Of a stretch of 64,000 nucleotides of DNA, positions 26,765 through 37,825 are shown in pieces; the stretch's first letter is position 1, and each line of letters begins with the position of its first letter. The DNA lies in the NCBI GenBank assembly GCA_963715255.1, contig CAVQRN010000006.1, positions 128,404 to 192,403 on the forward strand, given 5' to 3'. The position numbers and the translations under genes are program-made. Below the pieces are notes generated by a model. That model was not told the origin of the DNA. It searched no databases and saw only the letters and a program-made list of their open reading frames with translations. Source of the stretch: JAHEEL01 sp963715255. Its GTDB lineage: Bacteria > Actinomycetota > Acidimicrobiia > Spongiisociales > UBA5794.

Positions 26765-27658
26765 GTGAGCGACCCGAAAGACCCATACGGCAATCCACCG
26801 GGATGGACGGATCCGTACTCGGACCTGACCAACATCTCCGGGAACGACCCGATTCCGCCACTCGAAGGTCCGCGCACGCCTACTGCGACACCACCCGGCT
26901 CCCCCCTGTTGACCGGCCTAGTCGTCGGTCTCCTGCTGGTTGCGCTCTCGGTCGCTGTATTCCAACTGCTCAAGAGCGATGACAGCGTCGAAGCCGGAGG
27001 CACCACCACAACGGCTCCAGCCGACGGCTCAGAGACCACGGTGCCTGGAGATACCTCGACCACGTCGTCGACCGTCGGCACGTCAACACCCCCATCCGAG
27101 CCGTATCCGCCGGTCGGCACGCCGATCGCTGTCGACAACATGAAACTCAAGAGCGATCGTGTCGGCATCCAGATCAACGACGTTCCGGACCTGAAGTTCG
27201 GTGATCCGGCAGATATCTCGATCGGTCGACTGGCGTCAAGCTTCGGCGATCCAGATCAGGACACCGGCTGGCAGGTCTCAACCGGCCAATGGGGTGTCTG
27301 CACCGGCGAGCTGGAACGAGTCATCCGGTTCGGGCCGTTCGCTGCGGTCGTCACGACAGACGGTACGACCGAAGCGTTCAACGGCTATCGCCAGGACCTC
27401 AGTTTTGGCGACCTCGACTCCGACGCCACCCAGTTGACGACACTGAGCGGGTTGAAGGCTGGAGACACCGTTGAACGGCTGCAGACCATCTACGCGACCG
27501 AGGACGTCACGTTTGCGATGCATCCGACGGTCGGTGAGATCTTTGAGCTCCGCGGCTCAGACACGGGCACGCTCCTGCTGTGGGGTCCGGTCCGCGGTAC
27601 GGATCCGGATTCTCTTGTCGTGGGGATCTTCGCCCCGGACGTGTGCGATCGCGGCTGA
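26765..27658 (+). CDS. Membrane-anchored paralogue of the 23,644 protein, without zinc ribbon
   Basis: A 297-residue protein starting at GTG 26,765. A polar N-terminus (residues 1-40) is followed by one membrane span (about 45-65), a Thr-rich linker, and the same C-terminal domain as the gene at 23,644: IGRLASSFGDPDQDTG, CTGELERVIRFG, GLKAGDTVERLQTIY and LLLWGPVRGTDPDSLVVGIFAPDVC (given in parts). Conserved Cys pairs suggest a disulfide. It lies 60 nt after the LCP fusion, probably co-transcribed. Confidence 0.75.
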   Translation: MSDPKDPYGNPPGWTDPYSDLTNISGNDPIPPLEGPRTPTATPPGSPLLTGLVVGLLLVALSVAVFQLLKSDDSVEAGGTTTTAPADGSETTVPGDTSTTSSTVGTSTPPSEPYPPVGTPIAVDNMKLKSDRVGIQINDVPDLKFGDPADISIGRLASSFGDPDQDTGWQVSTGQWGVCTGELERVIRFGPFAAVVTTDGTTEAFNGYRQDLSFGDLDSDATQLTTLSGLKAGDTVERLQTIYATEDVTFAMHPTVGEIFELRGSDTGTLLLWGPVRGTDPDSLVVGIFAPDVCDRG

Positions 27659-27699
27659 TCCTCCGGTCTTGACGCCGACCAGGCACTAGTCTCGTCGAC

Positions 27700-28422
27700 G
27701 TGACGAACCGCAATCCGGCTGCTCCATATCTCTCCGGCTCCTTCGCAGGACTCTCGGTCGCGGTGGCGATGTTGGCTGCTGTTGCGGGCGGAACATCGAT
27801 CACAACGGTCACGATCGACTCTGCATCAGCGAGCCACTCCGCATCCGAGTTGACGGCGACTGGATCGCTGTTGGGTCTTGTGGTCTTTCTCGCCGGCGCT
27901 CTCGGAGGGTTCCTCGTCAGCGCCGTGACCTACGCCATGGGTCGGACACAGGATCCGGACACTCCGCGTCTGTCGTTCGCGGTGATCGCTCCTGTTGGAG
28001 TTCTCCTGCCGGCCGTGCTCTCCTTCGCTGTCGTGAGTCTCGGAGTCACGCTCTTTGGCACATCGATGGACGGCGTGGTCGTGGTGCCGGTCGTATCGTT
28101 CGTCGTGGTCGCAGCGATCGCCGGCCTCATTGCCGGGACGGTCACGGTGCCGATCGTCGATGGGTTGGCTCGGCACTCCGCCATCGGAGACGCCAACGAG
28201 GCAACGCCTCCGTCAGCAACCGCATTCTGGCTTGACCTCGGACGAGCCGTCGGTGTCCCGGCGCTCGCAATCGCCGTCGGTGCCTTGCTGGCGATTGGTC
28301 TCGCCCAGATTCTTCTCAACGTCGAATCGACGGTCGCAACGGTCGGTGTGTTCGCCGCCGCAGGGGCATTGATCCTGGGAGGAACGGCGCTTCTGGCCCT
28401 CCGACCCTGGGACAACAAGTAG
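27700..28422 (+). CDS. Polytopic membrane protein, unknown function
   Basis: A 240-residue protein with about six hydrophobic segments and almost no long soluble loops. The GTG start is at 27,700. No transporter motif stands out. It ends 67 nt before the convergent ctaG, with a small hairpin and repeat B between them. Confidence 0.65.
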   Translation: MTNRNPAAPYLSGSFAGLSVAVAMLAAVAGGTSITTVTIDSASASHSASELTATGSLLGLVVFLAGALGGFLVSAVTYAMGRTQDPDTPRLSFAVIAPVGVLLPAVLSFAVVSLGVTLFGTSMDGVVVVPVVSFVVVAAIAGLIAGTVTVPIVDGLARHSAIGDANEATPPSATAFWLDLGRAVGVPALAIAVGALLAIGLAQILLNVESTVATVGVFAAAGALILGGTALLALRPWDNK

Positions 28423-28436
28423 CCCGCATTCGGGCT
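28421..28436. terminator. Short hairpin at convergent gene ends
   Basis: AGCCCG-CATT-CGGGCT, beginning within the stop codon of the membrane protein gene. It has no U-run, so it is a weak terminator candidate. Confidence 0.4.
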
Positions 28437-28477
28437 CATCGCCCATTCCTGGCAAGCCGGTAGCTGGAAGTTGGCTG

Positions 28478-28505
28478 CTCCTGCTCCGCTACTCCGCTAC
28501 TCCGC
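28478..28505 (-). repeat. Gene-end repeat family B at the ctaG 3' end
   Basis: Three units reading CTACTCCGC on the plus strand (GCGGAGTAG on the minus strand). The array supplies the last codons (SGVAE-stop) of ctaG and continues past its stop. Confidence 0.75.
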
Positions 28506-29301
28506 TCCTCACAACGACCGGTCCCATCTCCGTCTTCTGCTCTTCGGCGTACCACGAGAAGAAGACCCACCCGATCGCCACCCACAGGATCAGCCCACCT
28601 CCGATCTTCATGATCAGGCCGGCGATGATCTGGTCGGTCATCACGTCGATGCCCCAGAGCCTCGGGAAGGTCGCGTAGATCGGGTAGAGCGGACTCTCGC
28701 CGAGCGTCATGAAGGAGGCCGGGATGGTCGGGACCAACGACTGGAGGAACAGATACCCCATCTTGCCGAAGGGGGCGAGCGTCTTCGTCTCCGGGATCGG
28801 ATCCATCACCGGCCACCACATCAAGACCGCCGAGATGAACAGCACGAGGTGCGCGAAGAAGTGGAAGATGTCGCTGGTCAGCATCAACTCGACGATCGAT
28901 GGGACGTGAATGAACGCGAGCCAGGCGTTGAAGAACACCAGCGTGAACATCGGTCGAGTGATCACCTTCAACAGCGGGATAAATGGCTCGACGAGTGCGT
29001 GCATCAACCAACCTGGCATGCCCCCGAGCAACAGCGGCGGTACGACCAGGGTGATCAGCATGTGCTCGGTCATGTGGAACATGTAGAGGCTCTGCTCACC
29101 GATGTCGTGCAGGGGCCACGTCGAACTGATGAGAAGGAAGATGACCCCCGCGTAGTACATCACCCGCTGAACAGTGGTGACCGGCGGCTTCCCTGGCGGG
29201 GCGTATCGCCCGGCGAGCCTGCGGATCCCAAACTCGTAGATGAGGATCAGAGCAATGGCGACCCCGTAGACGTCGAGGTGCGGGTGGAACGTGATGTCCA
29301 T
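28489..29301 (-). CDS. ctaG: Cytochrome c oxidase assembly protein CtaG (caa3 type)
   Basis: A 270-residue membrane protein of the CtaG_Bacillus family with about seven spans, needed for caa3-type oxidase assembly (copper delivery to CuB is the usual proposal). Features are the TWPLHDIGEQSLYMFHMTEHM segment with conserved His residues (given in parts: WPLHDIG, FHMTEHM) and WWPVMDP. It is the last gene of the ctaC-D-E-F-G cluster, 3 nt after subunit IV. Its C-terminus SGVAE is encoded by repeat B. Confidence 0.88.
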   Translation of the reverse strand: MDITFHPHLDVYGVAIALILIYEFGIRRLAGRYAPPGKPPVTTVQRVMYYAGVIFLLISSTWPLHDIGEQSLYMFHMTEHMLITLVVPPLLLGGMPGWLMHALVEPFIPLLKVITRPMFTLVFFNAWLAFIHVPSIVELMLTSDIFHFFAHLVLFISAVLMWWPVMDPIPETKTLAPFGKMGYLFLQSLVPTIPASFMTLGESPLYPIYATFPRLWGIDVMTDQIIAGLIMKIGGGLILWVAIGWVFFSWYAEEQKTEMGPVVVRSGVAE

Positions 29302-29304
29302 TGG

Positions 29305-29592
29305 TCAGAGGGCCCGGAACACCGAGAGCATGACGATGAATAGGAGGATCGCTATGACCACGGCAACCCCGAACACGTAGCGGTATCCCTTGAGGTCGTA
29401 CTTGAGGTGCATGAACACCGCGACGACCGTGACAAACTTCGCCGCGCCGAACGCAATCAGCAGCGGGGCACGCACCGGATCGAGGAGCTCGATATACGGA
29501 ATCGCAATCTCGATCGCGGTCGCGACGGCGAGCGCGAGCGCGATCAGCCAGTACGTCTTCGGTGTCGGATGAGCGTGCGATGCGGTTGTCAT
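29305..29592 (-). CDS. ctaF: Cytochrome c oxidase subunit IV (prokaryotic COX4 type)
   Basis: A 95-residue protein with three membrane spans, matching the small subunit IV of caa3 oxidases (HPTPKTYWLIALAL near the N-terminus and FMHLKYDLKGYRYVFG in the middle). It lies 2 nt after ctaE and 3 nt before ctaG, so it is part of the same transcript. Confidence 0.87.
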   Translation of the reverse strand: MTTASHAHPTPKTYWLIALALAVATAIEIAIPYIELLDPVRAPLLIAFGAAKFVTVVAVFMHLKYDLKGYRYVFGVAVVIAILLFIVMLSVFRAL

Positions 29593-29594
29593 GG

Positions 29595-30212
29595 TCAGAT
29601 CTGCAGCAGATAGACGATGGTGAAGATGACGATCCAGACGATGTCCACGAAGTGCCAGTAGAGCGCAACCAATTCGACGTTCATCCCGTGATCGGGTGAC
29701 AGCCGGCTGCGGAGCGAGAAGGCGACCAGCATGGCGATCATCAGCACGCCACCGGCAACGTGAATGCCGTGGAAACCGGTGAGCATATAGAACGACGACC
29801 CGAACGGGCTGGTACTGATCGTCAGCCCCTCATGCACGAACTCGGTGAACTCGAAGATCTGGCCGGCAAGGAACGAGAGACCGAGGAGCGCCGTCCCGAC
29901 GAGCCAGATTCGCCCCTGCCGCTGATCGGACTTCTGGAACGCATTGTCCGCAAGCACCATCGTCAACGAACTCATCAGCAGGACGAACGACGTGGCCGAG
30001 GTGAACGGGATGTTGAAGATCTCGGCGCCCGGTCCTCCATTGGTGGTGTGCCGGTAGAGGAGGAACGTGGCGATCATCGCTCCAAAGAAGAAGACCTCGG
30101 ACCCGAGGAACACCCACATCGCGGTCTTGCGAGTGCGATGGATCGGATCGCCGTCTGCCTCGAAGTCGGTCTGACCGTCAACCTCGAAGATGCCGTCAGT
30201 GGCCGTTGCCAT
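29595..30212 (-). CDS. ctaE: Cytochrome c oxidase subunit III
   Basis: A 205-residue, five-span subunit III. Recognisable elements are KTAMWVFLGSEVFFFGAM near the N-terminus, GFHGIHVAGG in the fourth span, and the C-terminal VALYWHFVDIVWIVIFT. It lacks the first two spans found in mitochondrial subunit III, as usual in this group. The ATG overlaps the ctaD stop by one base. Confidence 0.93.
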   Translation of the reverse strand: MATATDGIFEVDGQTDFEADGDPIHRTRKTAMWVFLGSEVFFFGAMIATFLLYRHTTNGGPGAEIFNIPFTSATSFVLLMSSLTMVLADNAFQKSDQRQGRIWLVGTALLGLSFLAGQIFEFTEFVHEGLTISTSPFGSSFYMLTGFHGIHVAGGVLMIAMLVAFSLRSRLSPDHGMNVELVALYWHFVDIVWIVIFTIVYLLQI

Positions 30213-32083
30213 CAGTGCGCCTCCCTGGTAGCCGGTTCAGCAGCCCAGCCGACGACGCCCCACAGCGTCACGACAGCGCCGACTCCGAGGACTCCGAAGC
30301 CAATTGGACCCGACGAGACGAACACGAGCCCGGCACCCAGGGTCGCGATTCCGGCGGAGGCAACGATCGGGTAGAACGACGGCGACGGCATGTGGATTCC
30401 GTGCTCTTCCACCACCACGTCCGGCTTGCCGGCCTGTTCCGCAGTGAGCTTGACCGAACGGCCCTCCTCGTCGACGCCGTACTTGCGGTACCAGAAGTCA
30501 TCCAGGTGGTGTACCACCGGGATCTCATCGAAGTTGTGGACCGGCGGAGGCGACGTGGTCGACCACTCGAGGGTCCGACCGTCCCACGGGTCGTTGCCTG
30601 CCACCTTGCCGTTGCGGTAGCTGGCGATCAGGTTGTAGATGAAGAACAGGAATGACAGGGCGATCAGGAAGGCGCCGACCGTCGACATGAGATTCCAGAC
30701 GTCCCATCCCATCCCATCGGCGTAGCGATAGGTCCGCCGCGGCATGCCGTCGAGTCCGAGGATGTGCTGCGGCGCGAACGTGAGGTTGAACCCGATGAAC
30801 ATGATCCAGAAGTTCCACTTCCCGATCGTCTCGCTCATCATCCGCCCGGTCCACTTGGGGAACCAGTAGTAGGCGCCCGCGACGTAGCCGAACACGGCGC
30901 CACCGAAGAGCACGTAGTGAAAGTGCGCCACGACGTAGTAGCTGTCGTGCTGCTGGGTGTTGGCGGGGACGATCGCGTGGGTGACACCGGAGATTCCTCC
31001 AATGAGGAACATCGCGATGAAACCGATCGTGAACAGCATCGGGGCCGAGAATGTGAGACGTCCCCCCCACATGGTGCCGATCCAGTTGAAGATCTTCACA
31101 CCCGTTGGGATCGCAATCAGCATGGTCGCGAGTCCGAATCCAGCTTCGGCCACCGGCCCCATACCGGCAGTGAACATGTGGTGTGCCCACACGCCGAAGC
31201 CGAGGAAACCGATCGCGATCCCCGAGAACACGACGAACGAGTACCCGAACAGGGGCTTGCGCGAGAACACGGGCAGGATCTCAGAGACGATGCCGAACGC
31301 GGGCAGGATCAGCACGTAGACCTCGGGGTGTCCGAAGATCCAGAACAGGTGCTGCCACAGCAGCGGATCACCGGCCGCCTGCGCCTCGTAGAAGAGTCCG
31401 CCGAGGTTGCGGTCGATGAAGATCTGCCAGAGGCCGACGCCGATCACCGGGAGGCTGAAGATGAGCAGGAACGAGGAGACGACGGTCATCCAGACAAAGA
31501 CCGGCATCCGCATCAGGGTCATCCCGGGGGCCCGCATCGTGAAGATGGTGGCAACGAAGTTGATCGATCCGGCGAGCGACGCAAATCCGAGGAGCTGGGC
31601 CCCGATCGAGTAGTAGTCCATCCGGACGTACTCCTGAATCTGCGTCGACAACGGGGCATACCCGACCCAGGCGCCGTCCGGCGACCCGCCGAGGAAGAAC
31701 GACGAAGTCAGCAGGAGCACGCTGAAGAGGAAGAGCCAGTAGGCGAACACGTTCAGCCGCGGAAAAGCGACATCGCGGGCGCCGATCATCAGCGGAATGA
31801 AGTAGTTCTGGAAGGCGGCGGCGATCGGCATGATGACGGCGAACACCATCGTGAGCCCGTGCATCGTGAAGAGCTGGTTGTAAGCGTCGGCCGACAATAC
31901 GGTCCCGTTGGGTGTCGCCAGTTGGGTGCGGATCAAGAGCGCCTCGAGGCCACCGACGATGAAGAACACGAGGGACGAGACCGCGTAAAGGATCCCGATG
32001 CGCTTGTGGTCGATCGTCGTGATCCAACTCCACAGGCCCTTGGTCGAGGGTGTGTAGCCGAGATCCTCGTTCGATGCGGTCAT
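30212..32083 (-). CDS. ctaD: Cytochrome c oxidase subunit I
   Basis: Catalytic subunit with low-spin heme a and the heme a3-CuB centre. The heme/CuB ligand regions are intact: TMHGLTMVF, WIFGHPEVYVLILP (Tyr for the His-Tyr crosslink) and VVAHFHYVLFGG. About 623 residues from the ATG at 32,083, which I prefer because the longer frame adds only unrelated residues. The C-terminal ~90 residues extend beyond the 12-helix core and add one or two hydrophobic segments, as in some actinobacterial subunits. Confidence 0.94.
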   Translation of the reverse strand: MTASNEDLGYTPSTKGLWSWITTIDHKRIGILYAVSSLVFFIVGGLEALLIRTQLATPNGTVLSADAYNQLFTMHGLTMVFAVIMPIAAAFQNYFIPLMIGARDVAFPRLNVFAYWLFLFSVLLLTSSFFLGGSPDGAWVGYAPLSTQIQEYVRMDYYSIGAQLLGFASLAGSINFVATIFTMRAPGMTLMRMPVFVWMTVVSSFLLIFSLPVIGVGLWQIFIDRNLGGLFYEAQAAGDPLLWQHLFWIFGHPEVYVLILPAFGIVSEILPVFSRKPLFGYSFVVFSGIAIGFLGFGVWAHHMFTAGMGPVAEAGFGLATMLIAIPTGVKIFNWIGTMWGGRLTFSAPMLFTIGFIAMFLIGGISGVTHAIVPANTQQHDSYYVVAHFHYVLFGGAVFGYVAGAYYWFPKWTGRMMSETIGKWNFWIMFIGFNLTFAPQHILGLDGMPRRTYRYADGMGWDVWNLMSTVGAFLIALSFLFFIYNLIASYRNGKVAGNDPWDGRTLEWSTTSPPPVHNFDEIPVVHHLDDFWYRKYGVDEEGRSVKLTAEQAGKPDVVVEEHGIHMPSPSFYPIVASAGIATLGAGLVFVSSGPIGFGVLGVGAVVTLWGVVGWAAEPATREAH

Positions 32084-32117
32084 CGTCACGAGCCGTCTCC
32101 CCTGATGCTGTGTTCGG

Positions 32118-33242
32118 TCACTTCCATCCCTCCAACAGTGAGACAAGCTCGGCGATCTGCCGCTCATCGAGGCCATAGTCGGGCATGCCGAGAATTCGGC
32201 CGGCGCCGATGTCGTTGAACTCCGGCGTCATCGGCTTCACCGAGGCCGGATCCGCGATCCATTCCGCCAGGTGCTCGGCTGTGTTCTCTTCGATCCCGGC
32301 GCCGATGGTCGAGCGGCTACCGAAGTGTGTCAGGTCCGGACCCAGTGCCGCTCCGATGACCTCAGAGCTGCCGCCGGGACCCACGACGTTCGCCTGATGG
32401 CAAGTCGTGCACAATTGGGTGAACGTCTCGTAGCCCGCAGCGGCCGGGTCGCTCGACGGTATCGGTGACGGTTCGAGCTGTGCAGCGGTCCATGTGTCGA
32501 AGGTGTCGTCCGAATCGACATACACGCGGAAGCGCATGTCGGCGTGGGCGAGTCCGCAGTACTCGGCACACTGGCCGGGAATCATCTGCCCTGCCACGTC
32601 GGCATCCGGCGTGATCTTCAAGTATGTCTCGCGGCCGGGGACAACATCTCTCTTCCCGGAGAGGCTGGGAACCCAGAAGCTATGAATCACATCGACCGAA
32701 GTCATCTGGAGCTCGGTCGTCATGCCGGCCGGGATGTGCATCTCGTTCGCGGTCGTGAGCGGTCGTCCCTCACTGTCGATGATGTCGGGATAGCGGAACT
32801 CCCACCACCACTGGTGGCCGATGACCTCGACCCGGAGGAAGTCGCCCTCAGCAGGACTCCGCAACTCGGAGAGTGTCACCATCGTCGGGACCGCGACGAA
32901 GGCGAGTATCAGCGCAGGGACGATCGTCCACGCGATCTCGAGGCGCGTGTTCCCGTGGACCTGCTTCGGTTCATCTTCGTCGCCCGGCCTCTTCCTGAAG
33001 CGAACGATCGCGTAGACCAATGCTGTCTCAACGACAACGAAGACGGCGACGGAGATCCACAGCACGAGAGACCACAGTTGATCGATCTGCCCAGCCTCGA
33101 CCGATCTCGGATTCAACGACGACTGAGGGAGGTCGCTCGAGCAGGACGCCGCAAACAGCGCGCCGAACACGAGGATCGGGATGGCGATGCGGAGCATCGA
33201 TCGACGGCGACGGGCGCCGTCGTTTGCAATGGACTGATTCAC
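32118..33242 (-). CDS. ctaC: Cytochrome c oxidase subunit II fused to cytochrome c (caa3 type)
   Basis: Electron-entry subunit. A lipoprotein-type signal (VFGALFAASC) leads to two membrane spans, a cupredoxin domain with the CuA motif CAEYCGLAHADM and HSFWVPSL, then a C-terminal cytochrome c with CTTCHQA. The start is either GTG at 33,242, with GGGGAAC upstream, or ATG at 33,197. The fused cytochrome c identifies a caa3-type oxidase. It is the first gene of the operon. Confidence 0.92.
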   Translation of the reverse strand: MNQSIANDGARRRRSMLRIAIPILVFGALFAASCSSDLPQSSLNPRSVEAGQIDQLWSLVLWISVAVFVVVETALVYAIVRFRKRPGDEDEPKQVHGNTRLEIAWTIVPALILAFVAVPTMVTLSELRSPAEGDFLRVEVIGHQWWWEFRYPDIIDSEGRPLTTANEMHIPAGMTTELQMTSVDVIHSFWVPSLSGKRDVVPGRETYLKITPDADVAGQMIPGQCAEYCGLAHADMRFRVYVDSDDTFDTWTAAQLEPSPIPSSDPAAAGYETFTQLCTTCHQANVVGPGGSSEVIGAALGPDLTHFGSRSTIGAGIEENTAEHLAEWIADPASVKPMTPEFNDIGAGRILGMPDYGLDERQIAELVSLLEGWK

Positions 33243-33656
33243 GCGGTTCCCCAGGAAGACGAACGAAGTGGGCGGGATAGTAAACGACCCTGGCGCCCAC
33301 TTCAATGGTCTTTCGACGAAGCGCGATAAATCAACCGGCTCGCCGGTTCGGGGTTCGGTAGCCCCGCGTGCCACCGGATGGGTCGCAACGTGCCGTCGAG
33401 ACCGGTGCTCGCCACGATCCCCAGAGGATGCTGTGAAGCAATCCTAGGTGGCGCCTCATCGGGTCTCATTACCCCGCTCTCGGCCAAGCCGCTTGAGGCA
33501 TCGGTTTGCTATTCCTGCGCTTCTCATCCTGCGGCTCTGCTATCTCTGATCCACCGGATATCCACTCGCACCGATCTTCCAACAACATCCCGGCCATTGA
33601 GGGGCTATCGCACCGGGAGTCCACGGGATCGTCAACCACACCTATCGTTCAAGGAC
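33243..33656. other. Intergenic region between divergent ctaC and tauE genes
   Basis: 414 bp without a convincing gene. It must carry the promoters for the oxidase operon (minus) and the TauE gene (plus). I see no operator, riboswitch or repeat that I can name. Confidence 0.5.
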
Positions 33657-34373
33657 ATGTCAGCCGCTGCACTGATCACCGCTCTGGTCGTGACCTTCGT
33701 CGCCGCAGCGATCCAGGGTGTGGTGGGTATGGGTTTCGCGATGGTGTCGGTGCCGATTCTCGCGCTCATCGACCCGTCCCTGGCACCCGTCCCGCAGCTG
33801 TTGATCACGCTCCCGCTGACGGTCTCGATGGCATGGCGCGAACGTCGTCACATCCAACTGTCCGGTGTCGGGTGGATCATCGGTGGACGGATTCCGGGGG
33901 CGGCCATCGGTGTTGGGCTCCTCGCTGTTGCGACCCAGCAGACCCTCGATATCGCGATTGCGTTGATCGTGCTCGGAGCGGTTGCCATCATCGCGTCGGG
34001 CTTCCACGTGAAGCGAACGCCGTTCTCGGAGTTCGGTGCCGGGTTGGCCTCCGGGGTCTCCGGTCTCGTCGCCTCGATTGGCGGCCCTCCCTTGGCGCTC
34101 CTCTACACGAGAGACGACGGCCCGACCGTGCGGTCCAATCTTGCGATGATCTTCACGATCGGCCTCGTGATCACAATCTCGGCGCGGGCATTGACGGGGA
34201 ACATCACGCTGTCTGATATTCGTGTCGCAGCGGTCCTGTTTCCGGCGCTCGCAGCCGGCTACGTGGCGAGCTACCGCTTCAAGAATCGGGTCTCACAGCC
34301 GATCGTTCGCAATGCCATCCTCGTGCTCTCGCTCCTCGGCGCCGTCGGACTGATCATCCGGGCGATTTCGTAG
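33657..34373 (+). CDS. TauE/SafE-family sulfite/sulfonate exporter-like permease
   Basis: A 238-residue membrane protein with about eight hydrophobic segments and the two internal repeats typical of TauE/SafE (IQGVVGMGFAMVSVPIL in the first, ASGVSGLVASIGGPPLALL in the second). Family members export sulfite, sulfoacetate or related anions, but substrates are mostly unknown. I prefer the ATG at 33,657, where hydrophobic sequence begins. Confidence 0.85.
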   Translation: MSAAALITALVVTFVAAAIQGVVGMGFAMVSVPILALIDPSLAPVPQLLITLPLTVSMAWRERRHIQLSGVGWIIGGRIPGAAIGVGLLAVATQQTLDIAIALIVLGAVAIIASGFHVKRTPFSEFGAGLASGVSGLVASIGGPPLALLYTRDDGPTVRSNLAMIFTIGLVITISARALTGNITLSDIRVAAVLFPALAAGYVASYRFKNRVSQPIVRNAILVLSLLGAVGLIIRAIS

Positions 34374-34389
34374 AGAACCTCGGATTGGA

Positions 34390-34893
34390 TCAGGCGCTCT
34401 CCTCCCACAGCGACTCCCACACGTCGCCGAAGGCACTGAGGAATCCACCGAGTGCCCAGATCAGCACCCACGCCAGTACCAGGAGAACGACCACGGTGAG
34501 CGCGGCGCGCAGATAACCAAGCCACGGCTTCTCCGGATCTCGCAGCGAGACCAGCCATCCGCTGGTTCCATCCGAGGCCGGAGCGGCCTGCCGAGTTGTG
34601 TATGTCGCTGAAGCCGACGTAGCCCGCGTTGCGTCCGACGGCTCGCCCGAACGCGGAGGAGCCGGAACGAGGGGCAAGGAAGCGGCGACCAATGCCGCCG
34701 TCTCGGCTTCGTCAAGATTGAGAACGGCAACGAGTTCTTGGACGACGGTTTCGGTCGGTACACCCTGATCACGTTCCCAGCGGCGGACCGAAGCGGTCGA
34801 CCGTTCGACCGCGGCGGCGAGCTGACCCATCGACATCCCCTTGGCGAGTCTGGCCTCACGCACGGTCTGTCCGAGGGTTCTGCGGTCACTCAT
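34390..34893 (-). CDS. XRE-type HTH protein with C-terminal membrane span
   Basis: A 167-residue protein. Residues about 7-62 are a helix-turn-helix of the XRE class (LGQTVREARLAKGMSMGQLA ... STASVRRWE). A Pro/Ser-rich linker follows, then one membrane span (about 128-150) and a short acidic tail. The topology recalls RodZ-like or membrane-bound regulators. It is divergent from the acyl-CoA synthetase gene, with 90 nt between them, and could regulate it. Confidence 0.72.
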   Translation of the reverse strand: MSDRRTLGQTVREARLAKGMSMGQLAAAVERSTASVRRWERDQGVPTETVVQELVAVLNLDEAETAALVAASLPLVPAPPRSGEPSDATRATSASATYTTRQAAPASDGTSGWLVSLRDPEKPWLGYLRAALTVVVLLVLAWVLIWALGGFLSAFGDVWESLWEESA

Positions 34894-34983
34894 AGGGACA
34901 GGATATCCACAGACCGGGGTTCCGCTCGGTCTTGCGCGTGTTCGACTCGCTATCGTTGGGTTCCAAGCGATCCTGGAGGCAGC

Positions 34984-36769
<1,786 letters not shown>

Positions 36770-36773
36770 TTGC

Positions 36774-36866
36774 GTAGCCGAGTAGCAAAGGAAGTCCGGC
36801 GTCGGCCCCCATGGCCGCGCTTCGATCGCTTGGGGGAAGAGTTCGGCTACTCAGCTACTCCGCTGC
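36774..36866. repeat. Gene-end repeat family B, inverted pair
   Basis: GTAGCCGAGTAGC at about 36,775-36,787 pairs with GGCTACTCAGCTACTCCGC at about 36,848-36,866. The arms lie just after the two convergent stop codons and could form a long imperfect bidirectional terminator hairpin. Confidence 0.7.
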
Positions 36867-36872
36867 TGATCA

Positions 36873-37538
36873 TCACGGCAGCCAGGGGTCCACAATGATT
36901 GGGACGCCGAGGCTCGCTGAAGCTTCTGCGATCGATATCCACGACTCGTCGGCGCAGTCTTCACATGCTGCCCACAGTTCGAATGTCGTTCTGCTCAGCG
37001 GGCGACCGTGTACGAATCCGTGGGCCCCTCGTTTTGCACACCGCATGCAGTACTCCCTGACCGACACCCCGATCAGTGACGTCGAAGCAACCCGGCGACA
37101 GCGCGGTTCTTGGACACTCGGTGGCCTCCACTCCACGGCGCACAGCACGGAGACGGGCATGATCGACGCGCCGATTCCGCAGGACAGGTCGCGGTCGAGC
37201 TTCGTTCGCGAGTCCCAGACGCGCAGACCGCATTTGCAGTCCTGAAGATGGCCGGGCTGGAACGGATCGCCCCCCATGTGACAGAAGGCCACGCCGGTGA
37301 CTGACCACAGATCGGCGGCTTCGTCGGAGTACAACGCAGCAACATGGACGGCGCCGTCGGCGTCGGCGGCGAGTCGGGACCGCTTCCACCCACGAGGAGA
37401 TCCGGTCGGAATAACGTCGGGGTAACCGTCCGGCCACGGTGGGGGCAACCCACCGGTCGTCGATCCTGCGACGGGCGTCACGTTGAACCACCCCACCCCA
37501 CGCGCCTCCGCCTCACTCCCCGGTCGATATCCCACCAA
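36873..37538 (-). CDS. Cys-rich protein, unknown function
   Basis: A 221-residue protein, start uncertain. It contains several Cys clusters: DCKCGLRVWDS at about 100, CGIG at about 120, YCMRCAKRG at about 163 and CEDCADE at about 192, which suggests zinc ribbons or a metal site. No family is recognised. It is the only plausible gene between the acyl-CoA synthetase and the repeat region. It could be partly spurious, since high-GC DNA keeps several frames open here. Confidence 0.45.
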   Translation of the reverse strand: MVGYRPGSEAEARGVGWFNVTPVAGSTTGGLPPPWPDGYPDVIPTGSPRGWKRSRLAADADGAVHVAALYSDEAADLWSVTGVAFCHMGGDPFQPGHLQDCKCGLRVWDSRTKLDRDLSCGIGASIMPVSVLCAVEWRPPSVQEPRCRRVASTSLIGVSVREYCMRCAKRGAHGFVHGRPLSRTTFELWAACEDCADESWISIAEASASLGVPIIVDPWLP

Positions 37539-37825
37539 GAGTCGGATCGCATCCGGACATCGTATCGACCGTCCGTACCGATCGGCAGAGACAAACGGCC
37601 CGACACGTCGCGAGGCACTGAGTTTTCGTGAGCTGAAGCGAGAGACTCAGCGGATCGGTCGGATGAGGCGGTGGTCAAGCGACGTTCGTCGGTCCCCTCG
37701 AAGAAGGTGCGGACCGGCTCGGAGTCTGATTTGCTGCCCAGCGGGTGCTCGCGTTCTGTCCCCTCGACCGGAAGACGGGGGCCGCGGAGGAGCGCCGGCG
37801 AATCCGCGGTCCCGCACTGCGCCTG

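Noticed and set aside
30764..32218. 484-codon plus-strand frame across ctaD
   Set aside because: A highly charged Glu/Arg/His-rich antisense shadow; the minus strand encodes an unambiguous oxidase subunit I.
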